NCBI GenBank assembly: GCA_022510845.1
Contig: JAFLSR010000006.1
Location: forward strand, 1 to 64,000
Direction: 5' to 3'
Length of the DNA: 64,000 nt
Source: Treponema sp.
Lineage (GTDB): Bacteria; Spirochaetota; Spirochaetia; Treponematales; Treponemataceae
Part shown: piece by piece, positions 32,077 to 41,479 of the stretch
How the letters are laid out: every line of letters starts with the position of its first letter
How positions within the stretch are numbered: the stretch's first letter is position 1
Position numbers and translations under genes: made by a program
Notes under the pieces: model-generated
The model's database searches: none
The model's input: only the letters and a program-made list of their open reading frames with translations
What the model was told of the DNA's origin: nothing

Positions 32077-34476
32077 CTATTTGTTTACGATGTTGAACGA
32101 AAGCACGAAATTCCACGTGTCGTACCATTTCACCCTGCCGTTTTCTACGCGGAAGCAGTTCGCAAAAAGCAGTCGCAGCGGAAACTGCGGCATGAGGATG
32201 CGGATGTCAGGCCCGAAACTGAAAAAGTAATCGTCTATCTTTACGTTCGAAAAAAGGTCCCTTGGGTCTTCTTTTATGACAACCGCATCGAAAAATCCGT
32301 CCAAGGCGAGCATTCCGGGGATTACAGGAATTCGAATCTCAATGTTGTTGCTCCACATCGCCCTACCCTTGTCGGAATTGTAGATTTCTGTCCATCCGCG
32401 TCCATTGAACATTCCGTCGATATAAAGTTTGTTCGTGTCGCTCACCTGCGAATGCGGCGTGGGCAACTGCACAGAATAACTCATCAGCGCGGCAAATATA
32501 ATTTTGAACGCCCATTTTTCGGTTACGGGAATGTTGAGGAGCGTGTAGTAGCCTTCGAGTTTGGTATCAAGCCTCAAGAAATAGTCCACTTCCATCGGGA
32601 AAATTCCGTACCACGCAACCCGCTCGCTGAAAAACCATCCGCGCGAAGGATCGTAGTTTATGTCGCGGCCGTCCATGGACCACTTTGTCCAAATCGAATT
32701 GGTAAATCCCCATCTGTTCGCATAGCGCGTGATAGTCGGATCAAGAGGCGTGTAAAGCTCGTCGTCATAAATGAAGTTAGTGAGAGAATTCGTGAGTCCG
32801 CCGGAAAGCGTGAGGATTGCCCAGTTCGGCATCCAGCGATACGCAAGCGAATGGTCCATGCTCATCTGCCATCGTTGGTATTGCATATATTTGGTGTAAT
32901 CCGGGCGACCCGAACCGTCCATTCCGAGCCTGTACGCTTTTGCGCGCGCGTGCGAGAACGAAATCGATTCGCTCCAAGTAATCGGCAAGCCCCAAAGCCA
33001 GTTCTGCGAGTAGCCCAAATTTATCGACTGCTCGTCGGAGGAAATCGTAGTGCCTGCGGAAATGCGTTTTCCCAATCCCAAGAAATTCGAATTGGACCAC
33101 TGCACGAAAAGCGCGAACGGCAAATCCTCCGGATCCGTTACGCCCGAAAATGTTATTCCGAATTCGATGCTGTTCGTCTGCTGCTCTTCCACGGAAATTA
33201 TTATGTCCACCAAATTCGAATCGCTTCCCGGCTCCACCGTAGGAACTACGCTCGAAAAAAATTGGAGGTTGTACAAGTTCCTAAGGCCGTTCGAAATTTT
33301 GGCTTTGGAAAAAACGTCGCCGCTTTCAATCGGAAGTTCGCGCGTTATGACGAAATCCTTTGTCTTGGAATTTCCTTTGACTATGATGTTTTCGACATGG
33401 CTTCGGTCGCGCTCGACGATGTTCACGACATACGAAACCGTGCGTTCGGACGGGTCTCGGTTTTCCGCGGGCTGAAACGAATTTTCAGTGTAGCCGTTTT
33501 CGTAATAAATGTCGCTCACGCGCATGAGGCTTTCTGAAAATTTCGTCGCGTTGAAGATGTCTCCTTTTTTGAGCGTGACCAGCGAAGAAAGCCGCTCTGA
33601 ACTGAATACCTTGTTTCCCGTGAACGAAATCTCATCGAAAGTATAGACAGAACCTTCGTAAAGATAATATGTAATTGTAAGTTCGTCGCGGTTCTTTTCG
33701 TCGTTGCGCACCACATCCCGCGTTATGTCGATGATGCTGAAATCCATATAGCCGCGGTCCATATAGAAGCGCGTGATGGCTTGCCTGTCCTGTTCGAGTT
33801 GGGATTCTTGGAACGAGCCTTTTCGGATTACGCCAGCCGTCTTCATCTTCAACTGGCTTGCAAGTTTTTTATTTGAGAACGCCGAATTGCCTTCGAAATT
33901 TATGGCGACAACGGAAGTCGTGTTGCCTTCGACTATGTTGTAAGTGACTATGATTCCGCTTTCCGTTTCTTCCGTCGTGTGCGAAACCCTGACGTTCGTG
34001 AACCCCTTTTCAAGATAGACGTCGCGCAACGCCCGTTCATCGGCGAACGCTTCGGATTCCACGAACACATTGCCTACTTTTATCGTGAGCGCCTCGCGTA
34101 GCGGCGGATTGCGGACTTGCTTGTTTCCCCGAAATCGTATCAAAGAGATGACAGGCTTTTCGGTTACGGTGAGAACAAGAATCACTCCGTTTCCGGAATC
34201 GTGCGTGGCACCTGGCTCAATGTCGTCGAAATAGTTCAACGCCTCAAGCCTGTTCAGCAAGTCGTAGAAGCAGTCGCTCACTTTCCTTCCGATGAAACTG
34301 GAAACCAAGCCCGAAAGTTCGGACTGCTTCACGCTTTGGAGTCCTTTGAATGTTATCTTGGAAATCGGACGCTCCCAGTACCAGTCGTCATCCTCTTCCT
34401 GGGCGCAGACAAAGTTGTTCGCAGTGATTGCCGTGAGAATAAGGCACAGCAAGAACGCCCTGATTTTTAAATGCAT
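32077..34476 (-). CDS. bamA: Outer-membrane protein assembly factor BamA
   Basis: 799 residues. A signal peptide (1-25) precedes POTRA repeats (about 35-400; for example ITFKGLQSVKQSELSGLVSSF and FEGNSAFSNKKLASQLKM), then an Omp85 beta-barrel (about 420-799) with strands such as LAYRWMPNWAILTLSGGL. BamA inserts beta-barrel proteins in the outer membrane. The gene follows tamB by 25 bases. GGAG stands 12 bases from the ATG, a rather long gap. The last residue is Lys (FVLSFNIVNK), not the usual Phe or Trp. Confidence 0.93.
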   Translation of the reverse strand: MHLKIRAFLLCLILTAITANNFVCAQEEDDDWYWERPISKITFKGLQSVKQSELSGLVSSFIGRKVSDCFYDLLNRLEALNYFDDIEPGATHDSGNGVILVLTVTEKPVISLIRFRGNKQVRNPPLREALTIKVGNVFVESEAFADERALRDVYLEKGFTNVRVSHTTEETESGIIVTYNIVEGNTTSVVAINFEGNSAFSNKKLASQLKMKTAGVIRKGSFQESQLEQDRQAITRFYMDRGYMDFSIIDITRDVVRNDEKNRDELTITYYLYEGSVYTFDEISFTGNKVFSSERLSSLVTLKKGDIFNATKFSESLMRVSDIYYENGYTENSFQPAENRDPSERTVSYVVNIVERDRSHVENIIVKGNSKTKDFVITRELPIESGDVFSKAKISNGLRNLYNLQFFSSVVPTVEPGSDSNLVDIIISVEEQQTNSIEFGITFSGVTDPEDLPFALFVQWSNSNFLGLGKRISAGTTISSDEQSINLGYSQNWLWGLPITWSESISFSHARAKAYRLGMDGSGRPDYTKYMQYQRWQMSMDHSLAYRWMPNWAILTLSGGLTNSLTNFIYDDELYTPLDPTITRYANRWGFTNSIWTKWSMDGRDINYDPSRGWFFSERVAWYGIFPMEVDYFLRLDTKLEGYYTLLNIPVTEKWAFKIIFAALMSYSVQLPTPHSQVSDTNKLYIDGMFNGRGWTEIYNSDKGRAMWSNNIEIRIPVIPGMLALDGFFDAVVIKEDPRDLFSNVKIDDYFFSFGPDIRILMPQFPLRLLFANCFRVENGRVKWYDTWNFVLSFNIVNK

Positions 34477-34501
34477 ACTTTTTTACAACTCCAAATTCAA
34501 A

Positions 34502-37500
34502 TTAAAAACTGAACTTCCACGACAATGTGAGCGACGTATTTTGGACAAAGCGCATATTCATCAGATCTTCGAAATCCGGCGCCATGCTCCATCGAATGTT
34601 CGCGAACGGAGACTCAAGTTCAAAACCGATTTCCGGTCTGAACGAAAGCCCATTGAGCGTGTATTTGTCGTCAGTGCGGTTTCCATCGTAGTCCATGCGA
34701 AGCATCGCGTCGGCAAAGATGGAATCCCCCAAGTACTTTCCAATATAAACAGTCGTACCATCCAAATAGTTACCGGCAGGATTGGAAAAAGTTCCGTTTC
34801 CTTCGTTCGTAGACGAGCGTCCCATTCCCTGCTTTACGGCGTTTTGGACGACCATCGTTCTCAATGAAAATATATCAAATTTGAAGAAATCACGCAAGGC
34901 ATTTTCCAGTTTTCTTGTAAAAACCGTCTGAATCGTCTGGTCGCCGTAAGCCAAAGCAAAGTCCGCAAGATTGCTTGAATCTGCCGTGATTATCGTGCCC
35001 AAAATTTCCATTATTTCGCGCTCGCTCTTTGCGGGACTTGCGGAAAGCCTTGGAGAAAGTTCGCTCAAATGCTGGTTTTCCACGAAAAGCGAAACGGTAA
35101 CATTGTCGCCGTTTTCGTCTCGGGTCTTGGTTTCCGCCCGAACAGTTATGCGCGGATCGAAACTTTCGTCGTTGTCGCTGAAATGCACCATCCCTTCTTT
35201 GATGTAGAAATTCGTGTTGAGGTAGCTCAGTTCGCCGCTCCGTATCGGAACAAGTCCGTCAAGCAAAAGTCGGTTCTGGTCGCCGATGTAGGTCACTTCG
35301 ATTTCGCTTCCTGGAACTATGACGGCCCGCAAGTACGATGAATACGAAATCTGCACGCGGCTTTCGGTGCGGACATTCAACGCGACATCCTTGTTGGAAC
35401 TTTTTTCTTCGTCTTGGAATGGATGTGCGAATCCCGCAAAAATTTCTTTGAGGCGAGTCGCTCCGAATTCGGCGTTCGTGTCTTTGGCTACGACTTCGCC
35501 TGAAACGCTCGTCCACGAGTTTTCATACAGTATGTCCATGTTCGCAAGGAAGTCGCCTTTGATATGGATTTCGGAAAGGTTTATGTTCAGAGGCACATAG
35601 TTTTCTTCAACGGTCTGAACATGCACCGCAAGGCTTTCGAATGCGAATCCGTTCATCTGCACGTTCACAGTAACGTCCACCGACTGGCGGCTGAGAAGGC
35701 ATCTCGTAGGGTCGGTATAGAATTCCTGCTCCGACATAAAAAGCGTGATTTTTTCGGTGGTGGCAGGCCGGCGGAAAAAATCAGGGCAGGTGAATTCTGC
35801 CGGAACAATTTCGAGCGCGCCCGCGAAATACGGGTCTCTGGGAGAGCCTGTTATGGCAAATTCGCCGGAAAGATTTCCTTTGCGGACTTTCACGACATCA
35901 ACATTCAGTCCGTCCAAAAGTTTCGGAAGGCTCACAGACACATCGGAAAAAAACAGTCCAATCGAATCGGGCGAAATGCTTCCGTCCACGGAAAATTCCA
36001 GCGGGAGGGGGTTCTTCATTCGCAGGCTGATGTCGCGCATACGAGAAACAGTTCCGGAAAGGCCGATGTTCGCGCTCGAAGAAATCAAAAGCTCGTCGCT
36101 TGCCTTGGTAACTTCGAGGTGGTACGGCGCGAGTTTTTTGACTCCGTTCTTTACGACAGAGCCTGCATCCACCGTAAAATTCATAACCGAAGGAACGCCG
36201 CCTTCGATTTCGTCCAAGGCGGTCGCGCGCGCAGAAACTTCGGAAGTGAATTTTGCGCCGAGAATCTCGCTTTCAAAATTGAAATTCATTACGCCTTCGA
36301 ATTTATTGAAATCGAATTCCGCAGAAAGGTCTTCGATTTGCGTCGCCCCGAAATCCACGGACGAAGAGACGAGCGAAATTTTTTTGTTCTCAAACAAGCC
36401 TTGTGCCTTCACGACTAGCGGCGTGTTCCGCACCGTGAAAGTCGCGGAAGGCACGGAAAGAAAGATGCTCGGATTCAAAAGCGCGCCGTTCACGGAAAGC
36501 GTTGCGTTCACAGTGTCCGAATCATACGAAGTATTCACAAAACGCTGCGAGCGCAACGAAGATATTTCGAGCACAGCATCCATAAAAAGATTTTTGAGGA
36601 CAGTTCCGCCATACCCCGAGGTTTCTGAATTTTTCGCCTGACGCGGGAATTCGAGTTCGCCGTCAACGTAGGGCGTTTCCAAAGTTTCGTCCGTTTCATC
36701 AAAAAATTTTTCCTGCGAGATTTCCGCGTCCATTTCAAAAATTTCGTCGTCCGAAAGTTCCTGAGCCTGATTCAAAATTTCTCCGGAAAACGAGATTTGC
36801 TCACGCCCAAGCAAATCCGACAACAAGAACCTGAAAGTCGCCTCTTCGAATTTCCGCTCCTGCGCGAGGACGAACACATTTCCGTCGCCCGTCAAATTCG
36901 AAACGGAATCGGAGTAAGAAAGATTTTTGAAAACCGCTCCTAGCGAATCCACGGTTGCGGAAAACGAAATCGCGGGACGGAGCGAACTTTCGCCATCGAT
37001 GAGCCGCCCTTCAAAACGCGGAATGATTATGTTTGGGCCATTGCTGAGCGCGTAGGAAAAATTCGTTTCGTTCGTAAGCGAAAAGGTATGCCCACCCAAA
37101 TGCAACGGAAATTCCTCCACCGAAAAAAGCCCCGTGAGCACGGCTTCTTCGCCGGAAGTGTCGGTGTTCATCGAAAATCGGAATCCATATTCGCTTTCAA
37201 TGCTGACCCAGTTTTCGGAAAAGTTTCCCGTAAAAGCGTATGGGATGTCATTCAGTTCAAGCCGCCCAACAAGCGAGCGGTCGCCGCCCTTCCCCAAAAG
37301 CGTGCTCTGAACGTCCATCAAAAGCCGCTGCTTTGCGAACGCGATTTCCAAGCGTTCAAGGTTAATCACCTCGCGGTTGCCGTCCGCCGAAAGCAACAGC
37401 ATCTGATCGTCGCGGCTCGTGTTTGTCATAAAGGCATACGGAACGTTGAACGAATATTCGCCGCCCTCGGACGACGCGAACGCCTCGCCGCTGAAAACGA

Positions 37501-39148
37501 ACGGAGCGAATTCGTAAGCCACGCGCTCAAGCAAGGGGCGCAGCGAACGTTCCGCGAAAAAAGCAGAAATCATGGCTATGCTGTCAAGGTAAAGCATATC
37601 GAGCGAAGTGGACACACGAAAATCGTTCGTGCTCGGAGAAAAACTTCCGTAAAGCGAAAGGTGCCCAGGTCTTTCGGTTTCCTCATGCGAATAGTCCGAA
37701 ACTTCGAACGTAAAGTCCCACGAATCTTCCGATGGAATCACGTTGAGCATCGCCGCGGTCAAAATGTTCTCGCCAAAATTCACCTGCGGAGAAAAGAACA
37801 TGAACCCTTCGCCTTGCGGCTCCAAATAGACTTCCGTTGAAATCACGCCGCCGTTCGGCAAAATAAACGAATCGACATAGAGATTTCCGAACGGCTCGAT
37901 TTTTTTGAAATTGAATCCGCCGTTAAAACTCAGATTGTAGCGTTCGCCGCTCACGCGAAAATCGGGAACGGAAATTTTTTCGTCATCGCCCGCAACAGAA
38001 TAAGACACGAGAAGATCGGAAGCAAATTCTTCGCTCGGGAACGCGCTCGCCGGAACGAAAACGCTTCCGTCGGAACTGTATGAAAATTCCTTGGAGTTTA
38101 TGTTGAAATCCGCCTCAGCGGAAACCGAAAGGTTCATCGCGAATACAGAATTTGCAACTTGTGAACGGCTTGAAGTCTGCACCATTTTCGCCACGCTGAA
38201 ATTGTCGGCGAACAATTTCGCAGAACCGTCGCCGGTTTCAAGTGAGAGCACGGCTTCCGTATAGATGTCCTGCGCATTCGGAAGCATTTTGAGCGAGAAA
38301 ACCCTTTCGCGATATTCCGCCAAAAAGCCCAAATATCGCACGCTGTAATCTTCGGCATAAATGTTGGACAGGCGGATGACGGCGTTGCTTCCATCGAGCG
38401 AATTCGGAATCGATGCGGAAAATCCCAAATCGCCGTGAATTTTTTTCCCCGAAATCTCGAACTCGAAATTTCCCCTTATGAGAGCGTCCATGTTTCCGCC
38501 CTCGTTCAAAAAAGTCGCGCGGCTTACTTCGCCCGAAAAAACCGAGTCTTCTTTTTCGTAACGCGCCCGCATTCGGTATATTCGCAAATCGCGCAAAAAC
38601 GCAATGTCGATTCCTTCGAGCGTTTCAAAAATCTTTTCAGTGGAATAAGTCCGTTGAGCAGAATCTCCAAAATCCGCCTCAAAATCACTTTCCGAAATTT
38701 CAGGCAAATCGCGCGAGACTTGCGCGGACTTTTTTTTTGCGGCTTCGGAGATTTTTCCAATCCAAGAATCGTTTTTTCCCGCGACCACGGAAATGTCAAC
38801 ATCGCGCAGCGAGATGTGTTTCAGCGCATTCGAAAAATCGCCTTTTAAAATCGCCGGAATCGAATACGCCACAGAAGCGTTCCGCACGCTCGCAACGAGA
38901 GCGCCGGTTTCCGAATCCACCACGGAAATTCCGGAAACCCTTATTCCGCGCAAAATCGAAGGCGAAAGACTTTCGTATGAAATTTCAAGGGCAAAATCAT
39001 CCCGTACTTTTTCGCCAAAAAATACGATTGCGCCCTCGAACGCCTTTCCAAATTTTTCGTAGACCGGGCGAAAAAGCAAGTTCGAAACGCAAATCAAGGA
39101 GAAGAATATCAATATGCAGACACCGACTTTTATAAAACGCGATTTCAC
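34502..39148 (-). CDS. tamB: TamB-family (DUF490) envelope lipid/assembly protein
   Basis: 1548 residues from a GTG at 39148. One N-terminal membrane anchor (about 8-28, VGVCILIFFSLICVSNLLF) is followed by a very long all-beta chain, and the last 350 residues have the TamB/DUF490 pattern: RNRLLLDGLVPIRSGELSYL, VSLFVENQHLSELSPRLSASPA and a terminal aromatic strand (LSWKFSF). TamB bridges the inner and outer membrane as a hydrophobic groove for phospholipid transport and helps outer-membrane assembly. It directly precedes bamA, as TP0325 precedes TP0326. No tamA is seen in the window. Confidence 0.88.
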   Translation of the reverse strand: MKSRFIKVGVCILIFFSLICVSNLLFRPVYEKFGKAFEGAIVFFGEKVRDDFALEISYESLSPSILRGIRVSGISVVDSETGALVASVRNASVAYSIPAILKGDFSNALKHISLRDVDISVVAGKNDSWIGKISEAAKKKSAQVSRDLPEISESDFEADFGDSAQRTYSTEKIFETLEGIDIAFLRDLRIYRMRARYEKEDSVFSGEVSRATFLNEGGNMDALIRGNFEFEISGKKIHGDLGFSASIPNSLDGSNAVIRLSNIYAEDYSVRYLGFLAEYRERVFSLKMLPNAQDIYTEAVLSLETGDGSAKLFADNFSVAKMVQTSSRSQVANSVFAMNLSVSAEADFNINSKEFSYSSDGSVFVPASAFPSEEFASDLLVSYSVAGDDEKISVPDFRVSGERYNLSFNGGFNFKKIEPFGNLYVDSFILPNGGVISTEVYLEPQGEGFMFFSPQVNFGENILTAAMLNVIPSEDSWDFTFEVSDYSHEETERPGHLSLYGSFSPSTNDFRVSTSLDMLYLDSIAMISAFFAERSLRPLLERVAYEFAPFVFSGEAFASSEGGEYSFNVPYAFMTNTSRDDQMLLLSADGNREVINLERLEIAFAKQRLLMDVQSTLLGKGGDRSLVGRLELNDIPYAFTGNFSENWVSIESEYGFRFSMNTDTSGEEAVLTGLFSVEEFPLHLGGHTFSLTNETNFSYALSNGPNIIIPRFEGRLIDGESSLRPAISFSATVDSLGAVFKNLSYSDSVSNLTGDGNVFVLAQERKFEEATFRFLLSDLLGREQISFSGEILNQAQELSDDEIFEMDAEISQEKFFDETDETLETPYVDGELEFPRQAKNSETSGYGGTVLKNLFMDAVLEISSLRSQRFVNTSYDSDTVNATLSVNGALLNPSIFLSVPSATFTVRNTPLVVKAQGLFENKKISLVSSSVDFGATQIEDLSAEFDFNKFEGVMNFNFESEILGAKFTSEVSARATALDEIEGGVPSVMNFTVDAGSVVKNGVKKLAPYHLEVTKASDELLISSSANIGLSGTVSRMRDISLRMKNPLPLEFSVDGSISPDSIGLFFSDVSVSLPKLLDGLNVDVVKVRKGNLSGEFAITGSPRDPYFAGALEIVPAEFTCPDFFRRPATTEKITLFMSEQEFYTDPTRCLLSRQSVDVTVNVQMNGFAFESLAVHVQTVEENYVPLNINLSEIHIKGDFLANMDILYENSWTSVSGEVVAKDTNAEFGATRLKEIFAGFAHPFQDEEKSSNKDVALNVRTESRVQISYSSYLRAVIVPGSEIEVTYIGDQNRLLLDGLVPIRSGELSYLNTNFYIKEGMVHFSDNDESFDPRITVRAETKTRDENGDNVTVSLFVENQHLSELSPRLSASPAKSEREIMEILGTIITADSSNLADFALAYGDQTIQTVFTRKLENALRDFFKFDIFSLRTMVVQNAVKQGMGRSSTNEGNGTFSNPAGNYLDGTTVYIGKYLGDSIFADAMLRMDYDGNRTDDKYTLNGLSFRPEIGFELESPFANIRWSMAPDFEDLMNMRFVQNTSLTLSWKFSF

Positions 39149-39260
39149 TACGGCGACCTCGCGTAAAAAAAGCGGACGGCGATTGAAAAAATATGCATTC
39201 TATTATAATATATTAATATATTACATTATCGGAAATAAATAAAGACAAATAAGGCAGAAT

Positions 39261-39869
39261 ATGACATTGAAAAAATTCGTAGTGTTCGAAGGCATCGACG
39301 GCGCGGGGACTTCCACGCAAATCGAAATGCTGAAAAAAAATCCGCTCGCAAAAAATTTCTTCTTCACCGCAGAGCCGAGCGAAGGCGCGACAGGCCTTTT
39401 TCTTCGCGAAATTCTCGCAGGAAAGGCGGAAGTTTCACCCGAAACGGCCGCATACCTTTTTGCCGCCGACCGCGCGGAGCACCTTTGGGGCAAGGGCGGG
39501 ATTTCAGAGCAAGTCGAAGGCGGAAAAATCGTAGTCTGCGACCGATACATTTTTTCGAGCCTCGCATACCAGGGCACAACCTGCGGCGAAATCCTCCCAA
39601 AAACGATAAATTCCCCTTTTCCACTGCCTGAAATCCTTTTTTTCTTCGAAATTTCCGCGGAAGATTCGATGGCGAGAATCGAAAAACGCGGAGAAAGGCG
39701 GGAAATCTATGAAAAGCGCGAAATGCTCGCAAAAACCGCCGAACGCTACAGAAAAGTCATCTCGGAATATAAGTCGCAGAACGAAATGAAAATCGTGGAA
39801 CTTGACGCGAGCCTTCCCAAGGAGAAAATCGCGGAGCAAATCTGGCATTGCCTTGAGCCGCTCCTTTGA
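39261..39869 (+). CDS. tmk: Thymidylate kinase
   Basis: 202 residues. Phosphorylates dTMP to dTDP. The P-loop FEGIDGAGTSTQ at about 8-19 has Gly-Thr where many enzymes have Gly-Lys; the usual tmk P-loop is GxDGaGKsT, so the lysine is replaced by Thr in GAGTST, an unusual feature. CDRYIFSSLAYQG at about 93-105 is the DRY/DRF motif. ADRAEHLW is also present. AAGGCAG precedes the ATG. It is divergent from tamB across a 112-base AT-rich gap. Confidence 0.85.
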   Translation: MTLKKFVVFEGIDGAGTSTQIEMLKKNPLAKNFFFTAEPSEGATGLFLREILAGKAEVSPETAAYLFAADRAEHLWGKGGISEQVEGGKIVVCDRYIFSSLAYQGTTCGEILPKTINSPFPLPEILFFFEISAEDSMARIEKRGERREIYEKREMLAKTAERYRKVISEYKSQNEMKIVELDASLPKEKIAEQIWHCLEPLL

Positions 39870-39898
39870 AAAAAAATTTCCGTAATCCGAAAAAAAAC

Positions 39899-39927
39899 TT
39901 GCCATAATTTTCAAACGGGTTTATAAT
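39899..39927 (+). promoter_or_regulatory. glgC promoter
   Basis: TTGCCA, 17 bases, TATAAT. The start is predicted near 39934, leaving a leader of about 126 bases before the ATG at 40060. No riboswitch fold is recognised in the leader. Confidence 0.6.
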
Positions 39928-40059
39928 TATTAAAGACGTTTTCTCTGAATTTTTTCGGCATCGCGGGGAATGCTTTCCCAAAATGCCGGAAAAACGCGGT
40001 ATTCAAACGCTTCGTTTTTCAGAAAGCGACAAAATAAAAACAATTCCTTGGAGGATTTT

Positions 40060-41343
40060 ATGGCTGACACATCACACGTGCTTTCGCTGATTTTGGGCGG
40101 CGGAAAGGGCACCCGACTTTATCCGCTCACGCAGGAACGCTCAAAGCCAGCAGTTTCGTTTGGCGGAAAATACCGAATCGTGGACATTCCGCTTTCAAAC
40201 AGCATCAATTCGGGATTCAAGAAAATCTACCTTCTCACGCAGTTCAACTCGGCGTCGCTTCACAACCACATCGCCGACTCCTACACATTCGACCGCTTTT
40301 CGGGCGGATTCGTGCAGATTTTGGCAGCCGAGCAGACGTTCGAGCATTCGGCTTCCTATGAAGGCACTGCCGACGCCGTTCGCAAGAACCTCGTCCACTT
40401 TAGGCCGCAGAATCCGAGCCACTACATAATTCTTTCTGGCGACCAGCTCTACCACATGGACTTGAAGGCGTTCTTCGACCAGCACGTGGCAAGCGGCGCG
40501 GATGTCACAATCGCGACCACCGCCGTAAACCGGCGCGACGCTAGCGGATTCGGAATCATGAAAATCGACGACAAGAGCCGAATCACGGAATTCATGGAAA
40601 AGCCGAAGCCGGACCTCAACATCGACGACTGGAAAATTCCCAAGGCGGCGCGCGCTCCGAACCTGCCCGAGGAAAAAGAATACCTTGCCTCGATGGGAAT
40701 CTACATCTTCAACGCCAAGACGATGGAAGAAGTCCTCGACAACGACAAGACCGACTTCGGAAAAGAAATCATCCCGATGTCAATCAAGACCAAAAAAGTC
40801 AATTCGTACATTTTCAGCGGCTACTGGGAAGACATCGGAACAATCCGCTCGTTCTACGAGGCCACCCTCGACCTCACCACGTCGAACCCGCAGTTCAACC
40901 TCTTTGACGAGGCAAAGCCGATTTTCTCGCATCCGAGCAACCTGCCGCCTTGCAAAATGAGCCAGGCGAACGTGACCGAATCCCTCACCTGCGAAGGCTC
41001 TATCATAAAAGATTCGATGATTACGAAGTCGGTAATCGGAATGCGCTCGATAATCGAATCAGGCTCAATCATAAAGGGCGTGATTTTGATGGGAGCGGAT
41101 TTCTACGAGTCTGACGAAGGCCGCGCGAACAACCAAAAGGCCGGCATCCCGAACATCGGAATCGGAAGGCACTGCCACATCGAAAAGACAATCATCGACA
41201 AGAACGCGCGAATCGGCGACAACTGCCAAATCAATGTCTCGGGCAAAAAATACGAGGACGGCGACCACGGCTTATTCTACAGCGCGGAAGGAATCATAAT
41301 CATTCGAAAGAACGCTGTGATTCCCGCAGGCACGATTATATAA
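40060..41343 (+). CDS. glgC: Glucose-1-phosphate adenylyltransferase
   Basis: 427 residues from the ATG at 40060, which has GGAGG 6 bases upstream. Makes ADP-glucose from ATP and glucose 1-phosphate, the first committed step of glycogen synthesis. The nucleotidyl-transferase loop LGGGKGTRLYPLT lies at about 12-24 and SKPAVSFGGKYRIVDIPLSN follows. ILSGDQLYHMD carries the catalytic Asp. The C-terminal left-handed beta-helix has NARIGDNCQINV. It has its own promoter and terminator. The mutase at 12808 would supply its substrate. Confidence 0.93.
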   Translation: MADTSHVLSLILGGGKGTRLYPLTQERSKPAVSFGGKYRIVDIPLSNSINSGFKKIYLLTQFNSASLHNHIADSYTFDRFSGGFVQILAAEQTFEHSASYEGTADAVRKNLVHFRPQNPSHYIILSGDQLYHMDLKAFFDQHVASGADVTIATTAVNRRDASGFGIMKIDDKSRITEFMEKPKPDLNIDDWKIPKAARAPNLPEEKEYLASMGIYIFNAKTMEEVLDNDKTDFGKEIIPMSIKTKKVNSYIFSGYWEDIGTIRSFYEATLDLTTSNPQFNLFDEAKPIFSHPSNLPPCKMSQANVTESLTCEGSIIKDSMITKSVIGMRSIIESGSIIKGVILMGADFYESDEGRANNQKAGIPNIGIGRHCHIEKTIIDKNARIGDNCQINVSGKKYEDGDHGLFYSAEGIIIIRKNAVIPAGTII

Positions 41344-41348
41344 AAGCC

Positions 41349-41380
41349 AAGCCCGCGCTCATCGTGATGAGCGCGGGCTT
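41349..41380 (+). terminator. Terminator hairpin of glgC
   Basis: A perfect 14-bp stem (41349-41362 with 41367-41380) around CGTG closes directly after the glgC stop. The 3' arm ends in CTT followed by TAATG, a weak T-tract, so bidirectional use with the convergent response-regulator gene is possible. Confidence 0.75.
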
Positions 41381-41479
41381 TAATGCAAAAAACGGCGCAA
41401 CAAGTTGCTTAATGCGTTTTGCGCCGCAAAACTCGCGAATAAAACTGACGGCAATTTTCCGCGTATAACTCGCGAAAAT

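Noticed and set aside
31882..33537. A 551-residue open frame on the plus strand over bamA
   Set aside because: It is antisense to a clear BamA gene, rich in His, Arg and Phe as mirror-strand frames are here, has no ribosome site or promoter, and contains no recognisable motif.
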